A stretch of 64,000 nt of DNA from Dokdonia donghaensis DSW-1 (GCF_001653755.1 NZ_CP015125.1:1741001-1805000); one strand, 5' to 3'. Numbered from the stretch's first letter, positions 52,058 to 62,565 are shown. A program made the numbers and translations. Notes: generated by a model not told the origin, from the letters alone.

Positions 52058-52918
52058 TTAATCGTTAGTGCTGTATATACGTACATAGTCTACTACCATT
52101 TGCTGTGGTAGGGGAGTAGTATCTACTGGAAAGCCAACAAAGTTTCCGCCTACAGCAACGTTAAGCAACATAAAAAATGGCTGATCATCAAAAACCCAGT
52201 CTGCATCTTGCGGGATATCCTCCTTTGCAACTCTATTAAAACGTATACCGTCTATAAAATAATCTATATAAGTAGGTGTCCACTCTATAGCATACTCGTG
52301 AAAATCTGCGTCAAATCTATCATCCTCCAGTGTGTAGCTTCCAGATATTGCATTACCACCAGAATACCCTGGCCCGTGTATGCTACCTAAAGTGATTTCA
52401 GGTTCTTGCCCCCTCATTTCTGTAATATCAATTTCTCCTACAAAAGGCCACTGCACTGTTGCTGGATCATCATCTGCTTGAGTCTCAATATTACTCCCTA
52501 GCATCCAGAACGCAGGCCAGATACCACGACCACCTGGCATTTTAATACGAGCTTCAAAACGGCCATATTGTTGCTCTACTTTATCTTTTGTATTAATACG
52601 TGCAGAGGTAAAAGGTGAACCCTGAAAAGTTTCTCTACGCGCTGTAATAATCATATTGCCAGCACCATCTAGAGAGACATTTTCTGGTCTATCTGTATAA
52701 TATTGCAACTCATTATTACCCCAGCCATTACTACCAGTACCTATGTCAAAATTCCAGTTATCAGTATTTATAGAAGCGCCAGCCTCACCGTTAAACTCAT
52801 CTTCAAAAACAAGCGTAAGATTTGATAAACCTACATTATTACCCTCATCATCTGTGCAAGCGAGTATGATGGCTAGCACACATAAGGTTGCCGTGATTAC
52901 TATTATATTATTTTTCAT
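52058..52918 (-). CDS. GH16 endo-beta-1,3-glucanase (laminarinase) lipoprotein
   Basis: 286 residues. SPII lipobox IILAC (cysteine 21) anchors it to the envelope. A single GH16 jelly-roll follows, with NNELQYYTDRPENV, RIKMPGGRGIWPAFWMLG, and the catalytic E-x-D-x-x-E in GEIDITEMRG (E162 nucleophile, D164, E167 acid/base), the beta-bulge active site of laminarinases and related GH16 enzymes. It would cut laminarin or mixed-linkage glucan at the cell surface. Third gene of the leftward operon. Confidence 0.93.
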   Translation of the reverse strand: MKNNIIVITATLCVLAIILACTDDEGNNVGLSNLTLVFEDEFNGEAGASINTDNWNFDIGTGSNGWGNNELQYYTDRPENVSLDGAGNMIITARRETFQGSPFTSARINTKDKVEQQYGRFEARIKMPGGRGIWPAFWMLGSNIETQADDDPATVQWPFVGEIDITEMRGQEPEITLGSIHGPGYSGGNAISGSYTLEDDRFDADFHEYAIEWTPTYIDYFIDGIRFNRVAKEDIPQDADWVFDDQPFFMLLNVAVGGNFVGFPVDTTPLPQQMVVDYVRIYSTND

Positions 52919-52935
52919 TGCTATTTTTTTAATTA

Positions 52936-52951
52936 CGCTTTCGCGAAAGCG
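52936..52951. repeat. Palindrome copy, 16 bp perfect, between the GH16 and binding-protein genes
   Basis: Left flank TTA matches the 22-bp form; right flank is GG rather than TAA. Confidence 0.9.
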
Positions 52952-52983
52952 GTATAATTCTTTTTAAAATACACTAGTAGCTA

Positions 52984-54843
52984 TTAATTAAGTACGAGCG
53001 AAACGTTGTCTATAACCACCACACCTGTTTCTGCCCCCATATCAAAAAGCACACGTGAGTTTGAACTCCCAAAAGTGCTGGCCTCTAGGGTAAGGGTAAA
53101 TGTTTGTGTAGTAGTAGTGAGATTTACTGTCTCAATTACAGCCTCAAAAGGAGCCTCATTAAGACCTATACCTGCAATTAAAGTACGGTCACCGTCTGAT
53201 GAAGCATCAAAAGTTAATGTATATGTTGCGCCTTGTGTTATCTCTAGGCCTTGACTTAAATTTACGTCAAAGGCATTACCAGCGACCATCACATTTGCAA
53301 AATTAAAGCTGTTACCACCGTCTTCTTGAACGTTAAATGCGTTGCCAAACCAATCTACCATATCACTCTCAAAGTCTCCATTAGACAAGAGATTATCTCC
53401 AGTGTTTCCACCAGTATCTCCACCATCATTTACCGGATCAGATCCTACTACAATAAGGTCGTCATAGTAATATGTAGATCCATCACCTTGTAAATCAGGA
53501 ATAAATTCAAAAAATAAGATAATACGATCGTAATTAATACTAGGGTCTAGTTGACCAGTAAAGTTAAATAGAAGCTCTTCCCATTCATTTACAGTAGTGG
53601 TGTTAATATCTAGTACAACTTGAGAGTCGCCACCTATAGCTTGGTTTTCAAGAGCCATTCTTACAGGGATATCTGCCTTAGGAGATAGCGTTTTTATACT
53701 TATAATCTCAGATGCCGAAAAATCTATAGGAGCGTCAAGATTAAGTAATGTCCCTGCAAAAAACTGAGCGCCTACCGTCTTTGTAGTTCTTAGAACAGTT
53801 TGTGTAGGGTTAATGCCCGTTGCACTTGGATTTCCTTCTACGGCAGAAGCTGCTCCCTCAAAACCTATAATGTCATAAACTAGTGAGGTAGATTCAAACC
53901 CAACAGGAAAAGTTACTTGAGCAGCATCTGAGTCGTCTACATTAGGAGTAGGAGGAAGTTCTTCCATACCTATGCTTAACGAGCCTTGAGCATTAATATC
54001 ATTAAGTGTTGCAGTGATAGTGGCAACACCGTTAGAACCGTTTACTGTTACAACGCCTAGGTCATTTACAGTAGCAACTGTTTCGTTTGTAGAGTTATAA
54101 TCAAAATATGCAGATGCACTTTCAACTCGCTGCTCTATACCATTAGGCATATTAAAGGTGCTGTAACCGCCGGTAATAGCTACTTGATTGCCTACAGTAG
54201 CTGAGGAAACTTGATCTTGACCTTCTAAAATTGCTGCACTTAATGGCAAAATAGTATTTAAGTTTTCAAACTTTACCTCGTCTATCCATAACTGGTATGA
54301 TTCTCCATTATTAGAGGCCTCAGCATACCAAAACATTCCACTCTCTTCTGTGAGTTTTGCGGCATTTGGGATAGGGATGAAATACTGTTGCCAGCTTGTA
54401 CCTACCTCAAGGTTATTTACCTGTGTTCTATAAACTTCTCCTTGAAAGGTTAGTCCAAAACCTATTTGATCAACAATCTCGCCTCTTGATGCTCTTGCAT
54501 AAAAAGAAAGAACATTGTAGTCTGTTAAGTCTCTACCTATAGCTGTGGTAAAAATCCCACCTGCATATCCTCCTTCTGGATCTGTTGTATTAGGAATATC
54601 AAACCTCATTGCTGCACTACCTTCAAAGACAACATCTGTATCGACATCAAAAGCTGTTACTTTAGAGTCTCCAAAGGCCGCATATTCTAATCCTGCACTA
54701 AAGGTATCTATAAAGACGTCTCCATTACTTGGGAAAGTGGCCTCTTGTAAATTATCTTCATCTGGTGCGCAACCATAGTTAAGCACTACAAAAAGTGTAG
54801 TGAGGAGATAACTTATGTTTTTTATAGTAAGTATCTTTTTCAT
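52984..54843 (-). CDS. Multi-domain carbohydrate-binding lipoprotein
   Basis: 619 residues. SPII lipobox LNYGC (cysteine 25). In order: a jelly-roll module (about 30-205) with a LWIDEVKF end strand; a Big2-like Ig module (about 210-300) with NETVATVNDLGVVTVNGS; a second jelly-roll (about 315-480) ending YYYDDLIVVGSD; a Gly/Asp linker; and a CBM4/9-like module (about 490-619) starting LLSNGDFESDMVDW. No catalytic domain is seen. It is likely a surface glycan-binding protein that takes the place of SusD/SusE in this locus. ATG 54843 gives the signal peptide at the N-terminus, 7 bases after the barrel-glycosidase stop. Confidence 0.85.
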   Translation of the reverse strand: MKKILTIKNISYLLTTLFVVLNYGCAPDEDNLQEATFPSNGDVFIDTFSAGLEYAAFGDSKVTAFDVDTDVVFEGSAAMRFDIPNTTDPEGGYAGGIFTTAIGRDLTDYNVLSFYARASRGEIVDQIGFGLTFQGEVYRTQVNNLEVGTSWQQYFIPIPNAAKLTEESGMFWYAEASNNGESYQLWIDEVKFENLNTILPLSAAILEGQDQVSSATVGNQVAITGGYSTFNMPNGIEQRVESASAYFDYNSTNETVATVNDLGVVTVNGSNGVATITATLNDINAQGSLSIGMEELPPTPNVDDSDAAQVTFPVGFESTSLVYDIIGFEGAASAVEGNPSATGINPTQTVLRTTKTVGAQFFAGTLLNLDAPIDFSASEIISIKTLSPKADIPVRMALENQAIGGDSQVVLDINTTTVNEWEELLFNFTGQLDPSINYDRIILFFEFIPDLQGDGSTYYYDDLIVVGSDPVNDGGDTGGNTGDNLLSNGDFESDMVDWFGNAFNVQEDGGNSFNFANVMVAGNAFDVNLSQGLEITQGATYTLTFDASSDGDRTLIAGIGLNEAPFEAVIETVNLTTTTQTFTLTLEASTFGSSNSRVLFDMGAETGVVVIDNVSLVLN

Positions 54844-54850
54844 CTTGTAA

Positions 54851-57800
54851 TTATTTACCAATGTTAATATGTAAGTATGTTCTAATCTCCCACTCATTAC
54901 CGTTAGGCAAGCCCAAGTCAATAGGGCTCATAAACTCATATCTAGGAGAGAAATTATCTAGTGATCGCCAGGTGTAACGTACTCCTAAGCGAGTATTAGG
55001 CAAAATAAACCATCCTGGTTTTCCAAGAGTAGTAGAGAGGTCTACTTTAAATTGGAATGGGTAAGTGAGGTTAAAGTCTCTATGAAAATCAAAAGGACCC
55101 CAGTCGTCGATTTTTACCTCACTCATTAATTTAAATTTGTTATACACAACACGTACGTCTGTACCATATCGATAAATAACTCTGTCATCACTACCTCTTG
55201 CTTGTCCATTACCTCCAAAAAAGTTTGCAATAACTCCAAAATCTGGACTTATTTTAGAAACTATTCTACCATTAAACTCCCATAAATCTTGTGCAGATGG
55301 TGCAGATGCAAATGCCACAGGAACACGACTATCGCCAAAGAATCCAATAGCTGCATCTTGTGTAGTAGGTAAGTGACGATATACAAAGCCTAGACTTGCT
55401 GCAAATGGCGCATCTTCTGCTCGGTCATTATCCCACTCGTAAAACCACGTTCCTGGAGTTGGGTCAAAGGTTAAAAGTAACTCTCCGGCTGTTGTCTTTC
55501 TATTATCTCTCACAACAAATGGATCTTCTATAATATTTCTAGAGCGAGCAGGAGCTGGAGCTCCAAGTGGAATTGGATCTACAAGAGGCTCTTGCCATAA
55601 AAAGTTAGGTGCTATTTGAAAATTACCTATTTGATATGTAAACCCTGTTAAGAAGTTATATTGATTACCGCTTCCACTGTCTTTAAGTCTCCAGCCTGTA
55701 AATGTCTTTGTATAATCTGCACCTCCAAATGCCACAAGGCCTTGTGCTGCCCCTTGAGCATACCAGTTAAATTTTCCTCCTGCATAGGTTACTTTTGCTT
55801 TTCCTCCCCAGTTATCACCAGCGTCTACCGTGTTTACAAATACATCGGTATTCCCATCTGCATCAGTCTTTACTATTTGATAGTCTCTTCCATTAAGAGG
55901 AGATCCACCCCATATACCACCTACTTCAATACTAAAGTTGCCAAATTTTCTCTGGCCATATAAAGTTGCTCTTCTTGTTCTAGGTTGAGGTATTGCTACA
56001 GATGATACACCCACACCTGGATCTGCTATGTCTTCGTGAAAAATAGCAGCAAGATTGTACTTACCTACTTGCTTTTGGTACTTTAAAAGTACTGCGGGGT
56101 TTGCGCCCCACCATAATTCTGGACCGAATGCTGCTTTTAGTCCTTTGAAATCCTTCTTACCTTCAAATTCAAATCCAAAAGGAGCTACGCCATTATATAT
56201 GTCAATGTTAGGGCCATAGTTTGCTTCAGGATATAGGCCAAAGAAATCACCTTCATATCCCCAGTGATAGTGTCCAGTTCTATAAAACCCTTTGATCTCG
56301 GTATATTTTGTACTCCAGTCAAATTCTGCTTGATAGATTTGTACTCTATTATTATCAGTAAGAACTACATCACCATTGTTAGAATTTACAACGGTAGGTC
56401 TTCCTCTGTTTTCAAAAAAGATTTCATCTATAGGATTGCCAGCAACATTTCCTAAAATATTCACCTCTACATTAGCTCTTAAGCCTGGAGTAGGGTTTGC
56501 TTCAACACCAACATAATATGACTCCATATTATCAAAACCTAATTGGTCTGGAAAAGTAGTAGGATTGTTTTGGTCTGCATTTTCTGGAGTGGTAATACGT
56601 TTACCACCAGTATTAAATGTCGTAAACTCAGCTCTTAATGTGCTTATCTTAATTTTTTCACCTCCTGCGGTTCCAGAAGCTGCTTTGTCACCTCTAGCCC
56701 TTAGTACAGCATCCATTATTTGTATTGCATCAAAGTGATTTTTTACACTTGAACTGTCATTATTGCTAGCGTATGGGTTAAAAGTATGAGCTTCTTTTAA
56801 AGAATAATAGGCGGCTCTTGGGTACAGGGTGTAAAGACCGTTGATGTTTGTAGGACCTTTTGCACAGATTCCAAACCACTCCTCATTCATATTGTTTTCA
56901 CCTTCTATAAAATCATAAGTGTACCCTCCATTAGACCACGAGGCATTATTATCGTGTATATCTAGATTTTTAGTTTGGCCGTACTTCCACCAGCCATCAC
57001 TAAACTGAAATGTAAAACCTCCTATTGAGTTTTGCGCTTTATTTAGACCAGCTGCATTTTCATAAATCTCTTTCCAGTTACCCAGCATATAGTAAGCCTG
57101 AGCTTTTTGATCTTCTTGATTTTGGATTGCATTAAATGCGTCTGCTCCAAATTCTGTAAAGAGTAAAGGCTTTCCGTACGTAGTCTTAACTCTTTCAAAA
57201 GCATCTCCAAAAGAAACACCTCGATACATATTTGTTCCATAAATATCTACATCAGGACATTCTTCTGCAATAATATTTAAGAATAATAAATCGCCATTAC
57301 AAAGTGCTATAGGCTTGTCTTCTATAATTTCCTTCATAGCAACCGTAGCTTCATTAAAGAGCTCGTACATTGCTCGAGCCCTTGGCTTTACTCGGCTATT
57401 TGCTTCAGGAATATCTTCTGTTTCTGCACCATCCCAAAAAAGACCGTAGTTATTTTCATTACCTAACAAGTATAATAGCAGGCCTCTTGTATTTTTGAAG
57501 TCTTTAGCCATTTGAGCTGTTTCTTTTAATAAGACTGCTCTTACATCTGGATTACTATAATCTGTATTAGGTTTCCAAGTTCCGTTTATGGTGAGTCCAT
57601 AACGGCCAAAGGGGTGATTAATCATTGTATAAATACCATAGTTGTCATATATATAGGTTACCCATCTAGGCGGTACCCCGACGTATTGTCTTATTGTATT
57701 TACCCCCATATTTTTAAGCAACTCCATTTCAGGGTCTAAAGCGGCTTTTATTACATCATCAGACTGTTTCCAGAATTGATATGAGGTGGTAGCGACAGTT

Positions 57801-57967
57801 TGGCCTACTGGGATGTAGTCCCAGTTCATACCATTAATGATAAATGGCTCACCATTAACCATTAATTTTTGTCCATCACTATCATTATTTATGGTAACTG
57901 TAGTGCTTTGTGCAAATAAAGCTAGTGAGTTCAAAATCAAAAATATGCTCAACATATAATGTTTCAT
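54851..57967 (-). CDS. Glycosidase (clan GH-A) fused to an outer-membrane beta-barrel
   Basis: 1038 residues. A signal peptide (LILNSLALFAQ) leads to a TIM-barrel glycosidase at about 33-400: INGMNWDYIP, LLKNMGVNTIRQYVG, the acid/base candidate E171 in LLGNENNYG, YGTNMYRGVSFGDAF, and the nucleophile candidate E272 in PLLFTEFGADAFN, then GGFTFQFSDGWWKYG. The layout resembles GH2/GH72-type clan GH-A enzymes; GH72 acts on beta-1,3-glucan. From about 470 to 1038 there are alternating strands of an outer-membrane barrel, ending EWEIRTYLHINIGK. The fold boundary is by eye. First gene of the leftward beta-glucan operon; a SusC/SusD pair is absent. I do not know this architecture as a named system. 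Confidence 0.82.
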   Translation of the reverse strand: MKHYMLSIFLILNSLALFAQSTTVTINNDSDGQKLMVNGEPFIINGMNWDYIPVGQTVATTSYQFWKQSDDVIKAALDPEMELLKNMGVNTIRQYVGVPPRWVTYIYDNYGIYTMINHPFGRYGLTINGTWKPNTDYSNPDVRAVLLKETAQMAKDFKNTRGLLLYLLGNENNYGLFWDGAETEDIPEANSRVKPRARAMYELFNEATVAMKEIIEDKPIALCNGDLLFLNIIAEECPDVDIYGTNMYRGVSFGDAFERVKTTYGKPLLFTEFGADAFNAIQNQEDQKAQAYYMLGNWKEIYENAAGLNKAQNSIGGFTFQFSDGWWKYGQTKNLDIHDNNASWSNGGYTYDFIEGENNMNEEWFGICAKGPTNINGLYTLYPRAAYYSLKEAHTFNPYASNNDSSSVKNHFDAIQIMDAVLRARGDKAASGTAGGEKIKISTLRAEFTTFNTGGKRITTPENADQNNPTTFPDQLGFDNMESYYVGVEANPTPGLRANVEVNILGNVAGNPIDEIFFENRGRPTVVNSNNGDVVLTDNNRVQIYQAEFDWSTKYTEIKGFYRTGHYHWGYEGDFFGLYPEANYGPNIDIYNGVAPFGFEFEGKKDFKGLKAAFGPELWWGANPAVLLKYQKQVGKYNLAAIFHEDIADPGVGVSSVAIPQPRTRRATLYGQRKFGNFSIEVGGIWGGSPLNGRDYQIVKTDADGNTDVFVNTVDAGDNWGGKAKVTYAGGKFNWYAQGAAQGLVAFGGADYTKTFTGWRLKDSGSGNQYNFLTGFTYQIGNFQIAPNFLWQEPLVDPIPLGAPAPARSRNIIEDPFVVRDNRKTTAGELLLTFDPTPGTWFYEWDNDRAEDAPFAASLGFVYRHLPTTQDAAIGFFGDSRVPVAFASAPSAQDLWEFNGRIVSKISPDFGVIANFFGGNGQARGSDDRVIYRYGTDVRVVYNKFKLMSEVKIDDWGPFDFHRDFNLTYPFQFKVDLSTTLGKPGWFILPNTRLGVRYTWRSLDNFSPRYEFMSPIDLGLPNGNEWEIRTYLHINIGK

Positions 57968-58361
57968 ACAGCGATTGTTTTATGTTTGGTTTAAAATAAT
58001 AATGGAGAATTTATTCTCTAAATATTTTTGTTGTGTTAATCGTTATGTAAAGATATTGTTAAGATGAAGACTATTTGTTAGTTCTTAGTAAACAAAAACT
58101 ATACACTCCTCTGCAAATAGTTGTAATGATTAAGAATATCACTTTAATTAACCCGTATTGTTGATAATAAAGAGGTTTTGGGTCTTGATTTTAACGATAT
58201 TAAAGTTAGAGTTTTTTCGTGAAATTCAGATTTTCAAAGTGATGATGTAGTAATGTTGTGGTGATTATTCTACTTGTATAGGTCTTTCTTTGTTATTTAA
58301 TGCAGGTTTATGGATATTGATATCACGGATATGTGCTATTAGTAAGGTTTATAATTAGACA
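57968..58361. promoter_or_regulatory. Upstream region of the beta-glucan operon
   Basis: About 390 AT-rich bases with no gene. No perfect CAAAnnTA (minus-strand -7) was found. GATAT-TG-ATATC at 58313-58324 is a short inverted repeat. No regulator gene (SusR, HTCS, LacI, GntR) lies in or near the locus. Confidence 0.4.
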
Positions 58362-58396
58362 CAAAAAAAGGCTAATTTCAACATAGAAATTAGCCT
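58362..58396 (-). terminator. Terminator of the M42 peptidase gene
   Basis: 11-bp stem AGGCTAATTTC / GAAATTAGCCT with AACATA loop; a U-run follows in the leftward direction. Confidence 0.85.
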
Positions 58397-58408
58397 GTAT
58401 AGTTTTAG

Positions 58409-58424
58409 TTTTTTCGCGAAAGCG
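58409..58424. repeat. Palindrome half copy (TTTTTTCGCGAAAGCG)
   Basis: Only the centre and right arm match; left arm CGC is replaced by TTT. It lies between the M42 stop and its terminator. Confidence 0.6.
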
Positions 58425-58426
58425 AA

Positions 58427-59515
58427 CTATTCAAAATATGAAAACGTCTCACCATCTTCTATAGTAAGCAGCGTTTCATAAATAAGTTTTATAACATTCT
58501 CGACATCTTCACGATGTACCATCTCAACAGTAGTATGCATATATCTTAATGGTAATGATATAAGAGCAGAGGCTACGCCACTACCACTATAAGCAAATGC
58601 ATCTGTATCTGTGCCCGTAGCGCGAGAGAGGGCAGCTCTCTGGAAAGGAATCTCTTTCTTCTCTGCAGTCTCTGTAATACGGTCACGTAGTTTTTGTTGT
58701 ACAGCAGGAGCATAAGCAACTACAGGGCCTTTGCCTATCTCTGCGTGTCCCTGTTTTTTCATATCTATCATAGGTGTTGTAGTGTCGTGAGTAACATCTG
58801 TGACAATGGCAACATTTGGTTTTATACGTTCTGCAATCATTTGTGCACCACGTAGTCCTATCTCTTCTTGTACCGAGTTTGTGATATAGAGTCCAAAAGG
58901 TAGTTTCTTTTTATTCTCGTGTAAAAGTCTCGCTACCTCTGCAATCATAAAGCCACCAGCGCGGTTATCTATCGCTCTACACACAAATTTATCGTCATTA
59001 AGAATATGGAAGGTGTCTGGATATGTAATTACACAACCTACGTGTACACCCATTTTTTCTACCTCCTCTTTATCTTTTGCTCCTATGTCTATAAAGATAT
59101 TGTCAGGTTTTGGTGCTTCTTCTTTTGCTTTGTTACGAGTATGTATTGCTGGCCAACCAAAAACTCCTTTTACAATTCCGTTTTTAGTATGCACGTTTAC
59201 AATCTTAGAAGGTGCAATCTGGTGATCACTCCCGCCGTTACGTATTACATATATAAGACCATTATCTGCTATGTAATTTACATACCAAGAGATCTCATCT
59301 GCGTGACCTTCTATTACAACCTTATATTTTGCCTCTGGATTTATTACCGCAACCGCAGTACCGTAGGTGTCTGTGATAAACTCATCTACATATGGTTTAA
59401 GATAATCCATCCATAATTTCTGTCCATCCCACTCATAGCCTGTAGGAGCTGCGTTATTTAGGTAACTCTCAAGAAAGTCTAGAGACTTTTTATTTAAAAT
59501 GCTTTTTGAAGCCAT
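58427..59515 (-). CDS. M42 family metallopeptidase (aminopeptidase)
   Basis: 362 residues. M42 enzymes are dinuclear-zinc aminopeptidases (TET-type), sometimes labelled FrvX or endoglucanase by old annotation. Metal ligands are in VIEGHADEISW, CRAIDNRAGG, NSVQEEIGLRGAQ and TDVTHDTTTP, and the C-terminal RYMHTTVEMVHREDVE has the last histidine. Cytoplasmic. Although it lies next to a glucan locus, the sequence is a peptidase, so no glucanase role is claimed. Confidence 0.93.
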   Translation of the reverse strand: MASKSILNKKSLDFLESYLNNAAPTGYEWDGQKLWMDYLKPYVDEFITDTYGTAVAVINPEAKYKVVIEGHADEISWYVNYIADNGLIYVIRNGGSDHQIAPSKIVNVHTKNGIVKGVFGWPAIHTRNKAKEEAPKPDNIFIDIGAKDKEEVEKMGVHVGCVITYPDTFHILNDDKFVCRAIDNRAGGFMIAEVARLLHENKKKLPFGLYITNSVQEEIGLRGAQMIAERIKPNVAIVTDVTHDTTTPMIDMKKQGHAEIGKGPVVAYAPAVQQKLRDRITETAEKKEIPFQRAALSRATGTDTDAFAYSGSGVASALISLPLRYMHTTVEMVHREDVENVIKLIYETLLTIEDGETFSYFE

Positions 59516-59583
59516 AGAATAATATTTTTTTTAAAAGTAAGAATATTAACCAAGAGTTAATGACGTTATAGCACTCTAATCTT

Positions 59584-59591
59584 TAATTTTG
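59584..59591 (+). promoter_or_regulatory. -7 box (TAATTTTG) for the DUF4294 gene
   Basis: A perfect TAnnTTTG element 31 bases before the ATG at 59623; no TTG at the expected distance. Confidence 0.4.
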
Positions 59592-59622
59592 GAATGATTT
59601 TAGCTTAAAGCGAAATAAACAA

Positions 59623-60303
59623 ATGCGCATATATACATACATTATAATATTATTATTCCCTTTTGCGCTAGCTCAAGCGCAAATCACAACAAGTGATACC
59701 ACAGCCACAACAACCGAATACTATATTATAGAAGGCGACACTATACCTAGGAGCTCTATAGATCTCAATGAGGTAATCGTTTTCAAAAGACTAAAATTTA
59801 AAAATAATACAGAACGTAGGCGTTACCTTATATTACGTCGTAAAACCAGAAAAGTGTTCCCTTATGCAAAGCTAGCGGCAGATAGGCTAGTGGCGCTCAA
59901 TGAAAGACTAGATTCTATAGAAGGTAAGCGCGCAAGAAAAAAGTACACAAAGATTATACACAAGTATTTAGAAGGAGAGTTTTCTACAGAGCTCAAAAAG
60001 TTAACCAGAACCGAAGGTCAAATACTTATTAAACTGATCCATCGTCAAACAGGAGAGACAGCCTTTGATCTTATAAAGAGGCTGCGTAGTGGATGGAGAG
60101 CCTTTTGGTATAATACCACAGCAAGTGCTTTTGACCTTTCACTTAAAAGAGAGTTCAATCCAGAGCAAGAACAAGAAGACTATCTTATAGAAGATATACT
60201 ACAGCGCTCTTTTCAATCAGGCATACTTGAGCCACAGCCTACAGCGCTAGATTTCCAATTCTTAGAATTGTCCAATAAGTGGAAGTCAAATAAAGTAGAG
60301 TAG
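59623..60303 (+). CDS. DUF4294 family secreted protein
   Basis: 226 residues. Signal peptide (ILLFPFALAQAQ) followed by the DUF4294 region with VFKRLKFKNNTERRRYLIL, RKTRKVFPYAKLAADRL, a strongly basic helix, and LTRTEGQILIKLIHRQTGETAFDLIKRLRSGWRAFWY. The family is confined mostly to Bacteroidota and has no known function. Followed by the rRNA promoters after about 200 bases. Confidence 0.88.
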   Translation: MRIYTYIIILLFPFALAQAQITTSDTTATTTEYYIIEGDTIPRSSIDLNEVIVFKRLKFKNNTERRRYLILRRKTRKVFPYAKLAADRLVALNERLDSIEGKRARKKYTKIIHKYLEGEFSTELKKLTRTEGQILIKLIHRQTGETAFDLIKRLRSGWRAFWYNTTASAFDLSLKREFNPEQEQEDYLIEDILQRSFQSGILEPQPTALDFQFLELSNKWKSNKVE

Positions 60304-60350
60304 AGTAGTACTTATATATTATACTATTTAATAGTGTAGCGTACCTTTTA

Positions 60351-60366
60351 CGCTTTCGCGAAAGAA
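60351..60366. repeat. Palindrome copy, one mismatch, before the rRNA promoters
   Basis: TTTTACGCTTTCGCGAAAGAA: left arm complete, last base of the right core is A. Confidence 0.75.
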
Positions 60367-60507
60367 AATCCTCGATTATTTCCCCTCCATAGTATACGTT
60401 TAATTACTGCAATATTAGTCTCATTCTAAGAGAAGATATAATTCATATGGTTAAGGTTAAGAAGGTCAGTGGTTTGTAAATTATTTTAAAATTTATTTAA
60501 AAAATAC

Positions 60508-60537
60508 TTGTCAGGCTTGAACTTCTGTGTATCTTTG
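60508..60537 (+). promoter_or_regulatory. rRNA promoter P1
   Basis: TTG 60508-60510, 19-base spacer, TATCTTTG 60530-60537, followed by CCGTCCG. Confidence 0.8.
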
Positions 60538-60624
60538 CCGTCCGTTTAAATGTGAGCGGTAGTTCTTATAAATGTTTGTTTAATTGGCTTTAAAATTTAT
60601 TTCAAATTATTTTCAAAAGATAGT

Positions 60625-60653
60625 TTGTAAAGTCAAAAAAGGTTGTAGTTTTG
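60625..60653 (+). promoter_or_regulatory. rRNA promoter P2
   Basis: TTG 60625-60627, 18-base spacer, TAGTTTTG 60646-60653, followed by CAGCCGC. Confidence 0.78.
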
Positions 60654-60748
60654 CAGCCGCTAACAAATGGAGGTTTATTTGTAGGAGTTGTTCTTAGAAT
60701 TATTGTTTTTATTGCTTCAGAAAAAAATAATTTTTTTTCAAAATAAAG

Positions 60749-60778
60749 TTGTCAGTATTAAAAACAGTTGTATATTTG
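60749..60778 (+). promoter_or_regulatory. rRNA promoter P3
   Basis: TTG 60749-60751, 19-base spacer, TATATTTG 60771-60778, followed by CACCCGC. About 260 bases of leader remain before 16S. Confidence 0.8.
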
Positions 60779-60852
60779 CACCCGCTTAGAGAGACAGTAA
60801 CACATCTAGCGAAGTTCAAGTAATTTTTTTTGAATGTTTTGGAAGGATAAAA

Positions 60853-60869
60853 AGGGGTTCGATTCCTCT
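60853..60869 (+). other. tRNA T-arm-like hairpin in the rRNA leader
   Basis: AGGGG-TTCGATT-CCTCT folds as a 5-bp stem with a TTCGATT loop, exactly the T-arm form. No matching acceptor, D-arm or anticodon arm is found around it, so it is not a full tRNA. Confidence 0.45.
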
Positions 60870-60910
60870 TGCATTAACATTGATTTTCTAGTTTTTAGGG
60901 ATTAGGAAAA

Positions 60911-60926
60911 GTTCATTGACTTATTG
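60911..60926 (+). promoter_or_regulatory. boxA-like antitermination element, leader copy
   Basis: GTTCATTGACTTATTG. Compared with the E. coli boxA core (GCTCTTTAACA) it differs at three positions. A near copy lies before 23S. Confidence 0.5.
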
Positions 60927-61039
60927 AATTGACAGCGCGTATTAATATCTTCGGGTATTATTACAAAGAATTTGAAAACTAGAAGTTTATTATTGACCGG
61001 ATATTTCGAGTTGTGAGGAGTTAATATTATTAACAACAC

Positions 61040-62565
<1,526 letters not shown>

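Noticed and set aside
58427..59515. M42 protein as an endoglucanase of the glucan locus
   Set aside because: Its metal-binding motifs are those of aminopeptidases, it lacks a signal peptide, and the glucanase label of this family is a historical misannotation.
60800..60877. A complete tRNA gene in the rRNA leader
   Set aside because: Only the T-arm is present; no acceptor, D-arm or anticodon stem can be formed with neighbouring bases.
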